The notes under the pieces were generated by a model. That model ran no database searches and was not told the origin of the DNA. It saw only the letters and a list, made by a program, of their open reading frames with translations. Positions 19,211 through 26,428 of a DNA stretch of 63,623 bases are shown here, in pieces; position 1 is the first letter of the stretch; the number at the start of each line of letters is the position of its first letter. A program made the translations under genes and the position numbers. The DNA lies in the NCBI GenBank assembly GCA_017398545.1, contig JAFQFT010000024.1, positions 1-63,623 of the forward strand, read 5' to 3'. The DNA is from Bacilli bacterium. Lineage in GTDB: Bacteria; Bacillota_I; Bacilli_A; ML615J-28; CAG-313.

Positions 19211-19430
19211 GAAAAGCAGTTAGTTTCAATCGTATGAAACTATTCTTCATTTCTGTTGAAAAGTCCCTAGTTATTTGTTCTATTTGGGGCATTTTCACAT
19301 TTTATTTCTTTTTGTTCTTTTTTATAGAACATAAGAATTTAAGCAAATTACTTATCAACCGAATAACTACGGCAATAAGTCTGATTAAATCAGACATTCT
19401 TTACCTCCTCATTTGTAGGAGGTATTTTTT
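19211..19430 (+). ncRNA. Candidate antisense RNA antitoxin
   Basis: Predicted transcript of about 220 nt from the promoter at 19176-19204 to a Rho-independent terminator (stem TACCTCC / GGAGGTA, 19402-19424, then six T). It is fully complementary to the minus-strand small gene at 19302-19397 and to its ribosome binding site, as expected for a type I antitoxin. Internal hairpins include AGTTTCA / TGAAACT near 19220 and GTCTGATT / AATCAGAC at 19378-19394. The long plus-strand reading frame across this region has no ribosome binding site and is not proposed as a gene. Confidence 0.45.
19302..19397 (-). CDS. Small amphipathic membrane peptide, candidate type I toxin
   Basis: 31 residues, too short for standard gene calling. 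It begins MSDLIRLIAVVIRLISNLL and ends in a lysine-rich tail (KKNKKK): one hydrophobic helix with spaced Arg/Lys, like type I toxins and other small pore-forming peptides. The ribosome binding site AGGAGG (19404-19409) is six bases before the ATG and very strong. That site is buried in a hairpin (TACCTCC / GGAGGTA) whose other arm lies in the leader reading frame at 19401-19448, so leader translation should expose it. An antisense RNA from the other strand covers the whole gene. No close family is claimed. Confidence 0.55.
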   Translation of the reverse strand: MSDLIRLIAVVIRLISNLLKFLCSIKKNKKK

Positions 19431-19448
19431 GATCCAATTAAAATGCAA
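19401..19448 (-). CDS. Leader peptide coupled to the small toxin-like gene
   Basis: TTG start nine bases after AGGAGG (19458-19463), encoding MHFNWIKKYLLQMRR. Its last codons before the stop, AGG AGG TAA, are the ribosome binding site of the next peptide, and its body contains the CTCC that pairs with that site. This is the layout of a mok/hok-type coupled leader. Whether it is translated is inferred from the ribosome binding site only. Confidence 0.4.
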   Translation of the reverse strand: MHFNWIKKYLLQMRR

Positions 19449-19454
19449 AAAATA

Positions 19455-19688
19455 TCACCTCCTTCTAACATATCCTCTTATTGAGTTATATTTAGAAGAA
19501 GAGTGCATATCCCCTGGTTTATATAATGTTATTACGATATCATAAAAACCACTTCCATATACATAATTAGCAGAATTAGTTAAAATTGCTCTTTTTATTT
19601 TAAAAAAGTTTTCGACATATATTTTATAATAAGATAAGTTATTAATTTTTTTAGAAAAAATCTCTTTTTCTTTAATACTTAGATAATA
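19455..19688 (-). other. Open minus-strand frame without a good start, possible gene remnant
   Basis: 77 codons open on the minus strand, ending AGA AGG AGG TGA, where AGGAGG serves as ribosome binding site for the leader peptide downstream. It has no convincing start codon at its upstream end; an internal ATG would give a 17-residue peptide starting MHSSSKYNS. The composition looks coding (NSANYVYGSGFYDIVITLYK). It could be the 3' remnant of a gene or a chance frame in A/T-rich DNA. The rest of 19137-19744 holds only the cassette described here and promoter sequence for the ABC gene at 19745. Confidence 0.3.
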
Positions 19689-19712
19689 TTAATAGTTATT
19701 TTTTTAAATATT

Positions 19713-19721
19713 TGGTATAAT
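19713..19721 (+). promoter_or_regulatory. Extended -10 promoter of second ABC exporter operon
   Basis: TGGTATAAT with no clear -35, 24 bases before the ATG at 19745. Confidence 0.5.
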
Positions 19722-19744
19722 AGTCTAGAAAGGTATTTGATATT

Positions 19745-21529
19745 ATGAAAGAAATCAAGAATATTTTTTCATCAATTCTTTGTGTAATAAAAATAAAACC
19801 ATCATACCTAGTTGTAAAAATATTAACAATTATAACAAGTGTTATTTCTTCACTGATTCCTGTATTTGTGGTAAATGAGATTGTTAATATATATTATGAA
19901 GATAAAAATATTGGTAGGATTGCGATATTAATAGGTATATGTTTTATTATTCTTGCATTTATAAAACTATGTGATTTTATAATAGAACTATATGATGCTC
20001 ATGTAAGAAGAATATTTGTTGCGGAAGAATCAATTATATTTTATAAGAAATTATCAAGTTTAGATTATGAACTTCATGAAAGTCCAATTTTCTTAAACGA
20101 TTATACAAGAGCATTAGAAGAAAGTGTAGATCACATTTTCTCAACTTGTAATGGAACATTTAATGTTTTAAAAATATTAATTACAAGTATTGGAATGTTT
20201 TCAATTATTGCTACAATGCATTATAGTGTAATAATAGTGGCAGTATTGCTTGCAATAATTTATACAATATTAAAAGTTTTAATGGCTAAAGTTCAGTTTA
20301 AGGCATCAACTCAGCAACGACCATTTAGAAGAATGACTAGATATAACGAACGAAGCTTTACTTTAAAAGAATCTATGTCTGAACTTAAAACTACTGAAAT
20401 TGGTGATTTATTACTTGAGAAAAACGAAATTGCTCATAACAATATTATTAAAGTATTTGATAAATATATTTTCCCTAAAACAATTCTTTCATTTATTTGT
20501 AATTTACTTTTAACACTTCTATACCCTTTAATAATTTGTGTTGTAGCTTATTTTACAATTGATAATTTAACAGAAGAAGCTGTTGCATGGTTTGCATCGA
20601 TGACTGTTGCTGCAACTACACTATCAACTTTAATAACTCAACTTGCTCGTGCATTTGGTGAAGTTGGTCAATCAATGGTAGAGGTTAGTGTTGCATTTGA
20701 TTTATTAAAGATGGAAGGAACTATTGAATCAAAAAAAGGTATAGATGTTAATGAATTTGATAGTCTAGATGTTGAAAACATTTCATTTTCTTATAAAGGT
20801 GATATTAATCAATTAGAAAATATTTCAATGCATATTAAAAAAGGACAAAAGGTTGCAATTGTTGGACATAATGGTGCAGGTAAAACAACACTTGTCAAAC
20901 TACTTTTAAGACTGTATGATGTAAAAAATGGTGCTATTTTATATAATAATACTAACTATAAAGATATTAATGTAGAAAGTTTAAGAACCGAAGTAGGTGC
21001 CGTATTTCAAAATGTTGAAGTATATGCGGTAAGTATTGCAGAAAATGTCTTACTTAGAACACCTAAATCAGAAGAAGATTTTGATTTGATAAATAAAGCA
21101 CTTAAATTTTCTGGTCTTGATGAATATGTAGAAAAACTTCCAAATGGAATTAATACAATAGTTACAAAAGAATTTGATAAAGATGGTGTTGTATTATCAG
21201 GTGGTAATAATCAACGTCTTGCTATTGCAAGAGGTTATGCACTAAACTATAATTTATTTATACTAGATGAACCATCAAGTGCACTTGATCCATTAGCAGA
21301 AGCAAAAGTATATAATAATATGTTAGCACTAGGTCGTGATAAAACTATTATCTTTATTTCTCATCGTCTTACAACGACAGTAAATGCTGATTATATATAT
21401 TTATTTGAACATGGCAAGATTATTGAACAAGGAACACATCTAGAGTTAATGAAACTAGATGGTAAATATAAAGAAATGTTTACATCACAAAGTAAGAAAT
21501 ATTTAGGAGGTGACTATGATGAAAAGTAA
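19745..21529 (+). CDS. ABC exporter half-transporter (peptide/lipid type)
   Basis: 594 residues with a transmembrane domain (about 1-320) and nucleotide-binding domain (about 335-585). Walker A GHNGAGKTT, signature LSGGN followed by NQRLAIARG, and Walker B LFILDEPSSALDP. The signature departs from LSGGQ at the last position, but both catalytic carboxylates are present. GAAAGG precedes the ATG. It overlaps the following half-transporter by 14 bases, so the two form a second heterodimeric exporter in this window, of a different subfamily from the pair at 14326-17872. Substrate unknown; the adjacent toxin-like cassette on the other strand is not obviously related. Confidence 0.88.
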   Translation: MKEIKNIFSSILCVIKIKPSYLVVKILTIITSVISSLIPVFVVNEIVNIYYEDKNIGRIAILIGICFIILAFIKLCDFIIELYDAHVRRIFVAEESIIFYKKLSSLDYELHESPIFLNDYTRALEESVDHIFSTCNGTFNVLKILITSIGMFSIIATMHYSVIIVAVLLAIIYTILKVLMAKVQFKASTQQRPFRRMTRYNERSFTLKESMSELKTTEIGDLLLEKNEIAHNNIIKVFDKYIFPKTILSFICNLLLTLLYPLIICVVAYFTIDNLTEEAVAWFASMTVAATTLSTLITQLARAFGEVGQSMVEVSVAFDLLKMEGTIESKKGIDVNEFDSLDVENISFSYKGDINQLENISMHIKKGQKVAIVGHNGAGKTTLVKLLLRLYDVKNGAILYNNTNYKDINVESLRTEVGAVFQNVEVYAVSIAENVLLRTPKSEEDFDLINKALKFSGLDEYVEKLPNGINTIVTKEFDKDGVVLSGGNNQRLAIARGYALNYNLFILDEPSSALDPLAEAKVYNNMLALGRDKTIIFISHRLTTTVNADYIYLFEHGKIIEQGTHLELMKLDGKYKEMFTSQSKKYLGGDYDEK

Positions 21530-23315
21530 AACTCCTAAATTAAATACATTCTCTAAAAACTTTAAAGTATTAAGACTTGTTTTTAGATTCTGTCCACAGT
21601 TATTATGGCTTGCTGTTATATATATTATTTGTTCTGTAGTTGCAAGTATATTAAAAGTATATTTAATCTCTGAAGCAATCTCTTATGTTCTTAGTGGTGG
21701 TAGTTTTATAGGACTAATTACTAAAGTATTATATATATTAATAGCTGAAGTTATTTGTTTATTTGGTAATGTTCTTTATGAAGATTTCTTTGAACCAAGA
21801 TATCGTAATATTTATGTAAAAAAGATTCAAACGCATCTATTTAAAAAAGTAAAAGAAATAGATATGCTTGAATATGATAACCCTGTATTTTATAATAAAT
21901 TCTCTCGTGCTTTAAGAGATTCTCAGTGGCGTGGATTTAGAGTATATAGAACAATAATAGACTTTATTAAATCAGTTTGTATTTCACTTGCGCTTGGAAC
22001 ATATGTTATTATTAGTGATCCAGTTTTAATAATTGTAATTTTAGTTTCTTCTATTGTTGGTATACTTGCGATAAACGAAGTACATAAGTTATGGTATAGA
22101 TTATTTAAAGAAACAGAATTAGAACATAGGTTTTCATGGTATATTAATAGAACATTCTATAATGTTAGATATGCAGCAGAACTTAAAACTACTACAGTAT
22201 CAGATTTATTAATTGATAAATATAAATACTCTGTAAATAGCCTAGAAAAGAAAACATTTAATATAAATAAAAAGATGATACCTCATCAAGTAGTATTTAA
22301 TTTATTTGATAGATTACTTGCACAAGGTGGAACATACCTATATCTAGGGATTAGATTGTTTAAAGGATTAATTGAAGTTTCAGAATTCTCTTCTTCAATT
22401 AACGCAACAATGTCTTTCTATAATAACTTTATGGCTGCTATGACAACAATCACAACACTAAAAGAACATGCAAGATATATTGATGATTTTCTATGGGTAA
22501 TGGATTATAAGCCTAAACTAGAGAAAAATGAAGGGTTTGAAATTGATGAATTTAAACAAATAAAAATAGAAAATATTAACTTTAAATATCATGAATCAAA
22601 AGACTATGTAATTAATAACTTATCATTTGAACTAAATATTGGTGATAAGATTGCAATAGTGGGACATAATGGTAGCGGTAAAACAACATTAATTAAATTA
22701 ATATTAAAATTCTATGAGTTACAAAGTGGTAATATTTATATTAATGATATTAATTATAATGATGTAAACCCATTTAGTTTAAGACGCCATATGGCTGTTG
22801 TATTTCAAGATTATCAAATTTATGCAGTTAGTATTGCGGAAAATATCTTAATGCATAAAGTAAGAAATAAAGATGATGAAGAAAAGGTTTATGATGCTTT
22901 AGATAAAGTAGGACTTTTAGAAAAAGTTAAATCACTAAAACAAGGTATTTATACTGAAATGACACGTGAATTTGACACATCTGGTGAAGCCTTTAGTGGT
23001 GGAGAACGTCAACGAATTGTTGTGGCAAGGGTATTTGCAACAAATGCAGATTTATATATCTTGGATGAACCAACAGCATCCTTAGATCCTCTTGCAGAAG
23101 AAAAGATTAATAAGCTTATTTTAAATACTGCAGTTGATAAAACAATTATAATTATTGCACATAGATTATCCACTGTTGTTGATACAGATAAGATATATCT
23201 AATGAAACAAGGAACTTTCACAGAAATTGGAACACATCAAGAATTATTAGAATTAAATGGTGATTATGCTTTAATGTTTAATACTCAAAAACAATTATAT
23301 GAAAGTAATGAATAG
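21516..23315 (+). CDS. ABC exporter half-transporter, partner of the upstream gene
   Basis: About 599 residues. Walker A GHNGSGKTT, signature FSGGERQR, Walker B LYILDEPTASLDP, H-loop IIAHRLST: a competent ATPase domain at the C-terminus of a six-helix transmembrane domain. I place the start at ATG 21516, five bases after AGGAGG (21505-21510); an in-frame GTG at 21510 lies within the ribosome binding site, and ATG 21519 is the alternative. The gene overlaps the end of the upstream subunit and is followed by a terminator. Confidence 0.88.
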   Translation: MMKSKTPKLNTFSKNFKVLRLVFRFCPQLLWLAVIYIICSVVASILKVYLISEAISYVLSGGSFIGLITKVLYILIAEVICLFGNVLYEDFFEPRYRNIYVKKIQTHLFKKVKEIDMLEYDNPVFYNKFSRALRDSQWRGFRVYRTIIDFIKSVCISLALGTYVIISDPVLIIVILVSSIVGILAINEVHKLWYRLFKETELEHRFSWYINRTFYNVRYAAELKTTTVSDLLIDKYKYSVNSLEKKTFNINKKMIPHQVVFNLFDRLLAQGGTYLYLGIRLFKGLIEVSEFSSSINATMSFYNNFMAAMTTITTLKEHARYIDDFLWVMDYKPKLEKNEGFEIDEFKQIKIENINFKYHESKDYVINNLSFELNIGDKIAIVGHNGSGKTTLIKLILKFYELQSGNIYINDINYNDVNPFSLRRHMAVVFQDYQIYAVSIAENILMHKVRNKDDEEKVYDALDKVGLLEKVKSLKQGIYTEMTREFDTSGEAFSGGERQRIVVARVFATNADLYILDEPTASLDPLAEEKINKLILNTAVDKTIIIIAHRLSTVVDTDKIYLMKQGTFTEIGTHQELLELNGDYALMFNTQKQLYESNE

Positions 23316-23341
23316 GACCAAGTTTAAACTTGGTTCTTTTT
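23314..23341 (+). terminator. Rho-independent terminator after second ABC exporter
   Basis: 12-bp stem AGGACCAAGTTT / AAACTTGGTTCT (one G-U pair) followed by T residues; overlaps the stop codon. Confidence 0.8.
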
Positions 23342-23343
23342 AA

Positions 23344-23372
23344 TTGAATAACAATAAAAAAAGTAGTATAAT
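23344..23372 (+). promoter_or_regulatory. Promoter of queT
   Basis: TTGAAT (23344-23349), 17-base spacer, TATAAT (23367-23372), directly upstream of the riboswitch. Confidence 0.75.
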
Positions 23373-23378
23373 ATAAAC

Positions 23379-23420
23379 AAGGGTGTTCCTTGCCTAACCA
23401 CCCTAATCAAAACAAGGAGG
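23379..23420 (+). promoter_or_regulatory. preQ1-I riboswitch (translational)
   Basis: P1 stem GGGTG / CACCC with a loop containing CCTTG, followed by the tail AATCAAAACAAGGAGG. The loop can pair with CAAGG in the tail to form the H-type pseudoknot of preQ1-I aptamers, and that tail contains the ribosome binding site of the gene, so ligand binding should block translation. The tail closely resembles the known compact preQ1-I form. The gene that follows is a queT homologue, the expected target. Confidence 0.85.
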
Positions 23421-23425
23421 ACAAT

Positions 23426-23917
23426 ATGAAAAAAGATAAAATTATGTGGATGGCAAGAATAGCAATAGTAGCAGCATTATATGTTGTTTTAACGCTTATA
23501 AGCTATCCATTTTCTTATGGCATGATTCAGTTTAGAATAAGTGAAGCTTTAATGCTTCTATGTTGTTATGATAAAAGATATACTTGGAGTATGGTAGTAG
23601 GATGTATTGTTTCAAATTTATTTTCATTTGATTTAATAGATTGTATATTTGGTACCTTTGCTACACTTCTTGCTTGTATAGCAATGGTATTAATTAAGAA
23701 AAAAATTATTTCTAGTTTTGCCCCCGCTATATTTAATGGTATTATTATTGGATTAGAACTATATTTCGTAATAGATGCACCATTATTACTAAGTATGATT
23801 GGTGTTGCAGTAGGAGAGTTAGTAGTTGTAGTTTTACTTGGTAATATTATTTTTTATTATATAGAAAAAGATAAAAAATTAATGGAAGTAATTGGTATAA
23901 AAAAGTTATTAAAATAG
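23426..23917 (+). CDS. queT: QueT-type queuosine precursor ECF transporter S component
   Basis: 163 residues, about five to six membrane helices. The N-terminal MARIAIVAALYVVLTLISYPF segment and FRISEALMLLCC match the QueT/YoaK family of substrate-binding S components, which work with the shared ECF energy-coupling module to import queuosine precursors. ATG 23426 follows AAGGAGG by five bases; upstream in-frame codons lie in the riboswitch. The preQ1-I riboswitch supports the call strongly. No ECF energising genes or queuosine biosynthesis genes are in this window. Confidence 0.88.
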   Translation: MKKDKIMWMARIAIVAALYVVLTLISYPFSYGMIQFRISEALMLLCCYDKRYTWSMVVGCIVSNLFSFDLIDCIFGTFATLLACIAMVLIKKKIISSFAPAIFNGIIIGLELYFVIDAPLLLSMIGVAVGELVVVVLLGNIIFYYIEKDKKLMEVIGIKKLLK

Positions 23918-23938
23918 TAGATAAAAAAGTAAATATTA

Positions 23939-23947
23939 TGATATAAT
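23939..23947 (+). promoter_or_regulatory. Extended -10 promoter of the structured RNA
   Basis: TGATATAAT, five to seven bases before the expected 5' end of the RNA at about 23952. Confidence 0.6.
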
Positions 23948-23951
23948 ATTA

Positions 23952-24144
23952 ATGCCTGGGGAGTTCGTGTTTTCATTTAATGGCGACCCGAACAATTTTT
24001 CCAAGGGAGCTATGGCAATGATGTGTTGAATGCCTCCACGCCTTTTTAGGCCTGTAGATGGAATCCTAATTCTATGTCTCGTGCTTACCACCTAGTAGCA
24101 TGCGGTCTCGCATGGTGATAGCGGCTCATCCGGGTATTTTTTTT
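23952..24144 (+). ncRNA. Large structured noncoding RNA, about 190 nt, family unassigned
   Basis: The stretch is far richer in G/C than anything around it and has no reading frame. Its ends pair: ATGCCTGGG at the 5' side with CCGGGTAT just before a run of eight T (24137-24144), giving a closing stem plus intrinsic terminator. An internal hairpin GTTCG...CGAAC is visible at 23962-23993, and GCATG...CATGG-type pairing near 24099-24116. An extended -10 promoter sits at the right distance. It is not an SRP RNA, tmRNA, RNase P or T-box by motif. The raiA-motif RNA and 6S RNA are the families I would test first. Confidence 0.7.
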
Positions 24145-24169
24145 ATTTGGAGTATTAAATATAATATAT

Positions 24170-24991
24170 ATGAAACTATTATCATTAGCAGGGGTTACTG
24201 ATCCATTTGGTCGTAACCATTTAGTTTTTATTGGGGTATGTATTTTATTAATTATAGGGTTATGTATATTAATTTCTAAAACAGAAATTAAGTTTGAAAC
24301 AATTATTAATATAATGTTAATTGCTTGGGTATGTTCTGAAACAATTAAATTAGTGTCTAATATGAGTTATTTGTTAAGTGATGGAACAGTAGTTAAAATA
24401 CTAGAGTATGAAGCAAAAGAAGGAATAAGTATTTTAAGTGCTTATTATCCAAGAGAAGCACTCCCTTTTCATTTATGTTCAATTCAACCATTATTTATTT
24501 TAACAGTTAAATTAACAAAGAATGAAAAAATAAAAGATACATTACTTAAGTTTATCTTTCCAACTGCTACACTTGGAGCTGCAATAGCAATCCTAGTAGG
24601 TTCAGAAGGTGCTGATCTTATAAACCCACAAACATATGAGTATTTCTTTTTCCATGCATTTTTAATTGTTTTTGCAATATCAATTGTAATAAAAAAACAA
24701 ATCACAATTACTTTAAAATCACATTTACAAACATTATTAATAATACTATTAATGTTTGTAGGATCAATTTGGTTAAACTCAATTTTAAGTGATACAGGAA
24801 CATCTTTACTTAGTTCATATACTAATTTTTTCTATTCAATGAGACCACCAATTGATGATATGCATTTACCAATTCTTAATTTAGATAATGGATGGTTTGT
24901 TTATTTCTTTACTATTATAGGAATAGGCGTTACTGCAATTACATTATTACAACTTCCATTTATAATTAAAAATTATAAAAATAACAAATAA
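24170..24991 (+). CDS. YwaF/TIGR02206-type integral membrane protein
   Basis: 273 residues with about seven membrane helices. The segment ALPFHLCSIQP near residue 100 matches the PLHLC-type motif of the YwaF (TIGR02206) family, which resembles eukaryotic TMEM164. The family has no confirmed function in bacteria. The gene lies 26 bases after the terminator of the structured RNA, with TTTGGAG as a weak ribosome binding site, so it may be read through from that RNA. Convergent with the sigma-like gene at 25034-25534. Confidence 0.75.
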   Translation: MKLLSLAGVTDPFGRNHLVFIGVCILLIIGLCILISKTEIKFETIINIMLIAWVCSETIKLVSNMSYLLSDGTVVKILEYEAKEGISILSAYYPREALPFHLCSIQPLFILTVKLTKNEKIKDTLLKFIFPTATLGAAIAILVGSEGADLINPQTYEYFFFHAFLIVFAISIVIKKQITITLKSHLQTLLIILLMFVGSIWLNSILSDTGTSLLSSYTNFFYSMRPPIDDMHLPILNLDNGWFVYFFTIIGIGVTAITLLQLPFIIKNYKNNK

Positions 24992-25024
24992 AAGGTGAAA
25001 AGCAATAAGCTTTCACCTTTTTTT
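24991..25024. terminator. Bidirectional terminator between convergent genes
   Basis: Stem AAAGGTGAAA / TTTCACCTTT with a ten-base loop, A-run on the left and T-run on the right. Confidence 0.75.
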
Positions 25025-25033
25025 GCATTTAAA

Positions 25034-25534
25034 TTAATGCTTTAAATTTTTAAAAAAATCGAATAGTTTTTTTAAAATAGTTTTAATAGTTCTATTGACA
25101 TATTGGGGACTAACATTATTTTCACGTGCAATAGTTACTTGCTTTTTATTATTCTGATAATATTCAATAAGAATATTTTTTTCCATATCAGATAAAACAT
25201 CTGGTGGAAAATCCAAAATTGTTTTGCAAAATTCAACTTTTTCATTAGAATAAGAAAAACTATCTTGACTAGGAATACTATTTATTAATTCTTCATTATT
25301 ATATTCATTTTTTATATTTAGAGAAATATATTTTTCTTTTTTTCTTTCTTTAAGGAAAGAAATTTTTTTGTTTTTTAAAGAAATATAAATATATGAATCT
25401 AAATTTTTAATTTTTGCAATATCTTCATTTTGAATATTAATAATAGTTAGATATAATTCTTGCATTAAGTCTTCTTTATAATTTTCCTCAACGTCTAATA
25501 GTAAACTACTAATAATTTTTTTATATTTATCCAT
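25034..25534 (-). CDS. Sigma-70-like regulator, divergent from the Rhs operon
   Basis: 166 residues. The N-terminal half has a short sigma region 2-like segment (EENYKEDLMQELYLTI), and the C-terminal half an HTH of the region 4 type (LSDMEKNILIEYYQNNKKQVTIA followed by ENNVSPQYVNRTIKTILKKL). This resembles the small sigma-like proteins of phages and conjugative elements more than standard ECF factors. The start codon lies just after AAAGGAGG on the minus strand. It faces the operon beginning at 25786 across 250 bp that carry an inverted box, so it is the likely regulator of that operon. Two sites of the sequence TTTTTTTCTCTTTA lie one in front of each gene. Confidence 0.65.
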   Translation of the reverse strand: MDKYKKIISSLLLDVEENYKEDLMQELYLTIINIQNEDIAKIKNLDSYIYISLKNKKISFLKERKKEKYISLNIKNEYNNEELINSIPSQDSFSYSNEKVEFCKTILDFPPDVLSDMEKNILIEYYQNNKKQVTIARENNVSPQYVNRTIKTILKKLFDFFKNLKH

Positions 25535-25558
25535 TAGTTCTTCCTCCTTTCTATAATA

Positions 25559-25709
25559 TAAAGAGAAAAAAATATAAAAAAATAAACTAATTTTTTAAAA
25601 TTTTTTATATTCTCTTCACTATTAATACAACTCTGATACCCTCATTTCGCTCAAAAAATTTAAAATTTTTCATTTTTTTGGTTGATTTTTTGCGTTTTTT
25701 TTCTCTTTA
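25559..25709. promoter_or_regulatory. Divergent regulatory region with inverted box
   Basis: TAAAGAGAAAAAAA (25559-25572) is matched by its complement TTTTTTTCTCTTTA (25696-25709), placing the same 14-base box at a similar distance upstream of both divergent transcription units. On each side the box is followed within about 12-20 bases by an AAGGAG-like element. An extended -10 TGATATAAT lies at 25724-25732 on the plus side. This is the expected layout of an autoregulated divergent promoter pair. Confidence 0.5.
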
Positions 25710-25785
25710 TTAGTGTAAGGAGTTGATATAATGCTGGTTATATAAAAATTTTAATAGTTTTAATTAATTTATTAATGGAGGAAAA

Positions 25786-26427
25786 ATGATTATGAATAAT
25801 GATAATTTAAATGAAAATAATTATTATAATGTAATTTTAAGAGATGAAATAAATAGTGATGAAGATAAATATTTAGGTAAACTGATTAAAACTTTAAGGG
25901 TTAAAAATAATTCTTTAATAGATTTACCTAATGCTGAGCGAAAAGTTTTTAAACCAAGTTCAGAATTTTTATTTGATTACTATAAAGTCTTCGATAAATG
26001 GTTAGATGATGAAGGAAATGCACATGGTAAAAACTTTCTAGTTCAATCAAATATTACATTAAATGCAAGTTATAATGAACTTAAAGTTCCTAAAGTTGCC
26101 AATGTTCAAATAATTAATGATACTCAATCAATGATGAATACTTTTATTATTAGATCTACATTTCCGATTTATTTAAATGATGAATATCAAATAGAAGATA
26201 CTGTAATTACTATTGCACAATTATGTGCTTATGAAAGTACTATGGATGAGTATCAAACAACTGTAGAATTTGCTTTAAAAGAATTAGATGATTTTGAAGG
26301 TAATACGTTGGAACTAAATGGTCAATTTTTATTATTTGATCAAAATAATTATGATTATATCAATGATGATTTATCAGTTGATATAAAGTTAAATTTTTAT
26401 AGAAGTGATGCTTCAACAGGAGATTAA
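25786..26427 (+). CDS. Unknown 213-residue protein, first gene of the Rhs operon
   Basis: No family recognised. The sequence is soluble, acidic and rich in Asn and Asp. There is no signal peptide or membrane segment. A central stretch looks beta-rich (VQSNITLNASYNELKVPKVA), followed by an alternating segment (NTFIIRSTFPIYLNDEYQIE). The ATG at 25786 follows GGAGG by five bases; the next ATG two codons on is possible. It ends two bases before the Mur-ligase-like gene and is cotranscribed with it and the Rhs gene. A structural or carrier role for the Rhs product is a guess from operon position. Confidence 0.6.
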   Translation: MIMNNDNLNENNYYNVILRDEINSDEDKYLGKLIKTLRVKNNSLIDLPNAERKVFKPSSEFLFDYYKVFDKWLDDEGNAHGKNFLVQSNITLNASYNELKVPKVANVQIINDTQSMMNTFIIRSTFPIYLNDEYQIEDTVITIAQLCAYESTMDEYQTTVEFALKELDDFEGNTLELNGQFLLFDQNNYDYINDDLSVDIKLNFYRSDASTGD

Positions 26428-26428
26428 T

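Noticed and set aside
19195..19545. Plus-strand reading frame of 116 codons, rich in Phe, Leu and Ile
   Set aside because: No ribosome binding site; it runs through a Rho-independent terminator and is antisense to a minus-strand small gene with very strong translation signals.
23952..24144. SRP RNA, tmRNA or T-box leader
   Set aside because: The SRP tetraloop region, the tmRNA tRNA-like ends and the T-box sequence are not visible. The RNA is left unassigned.
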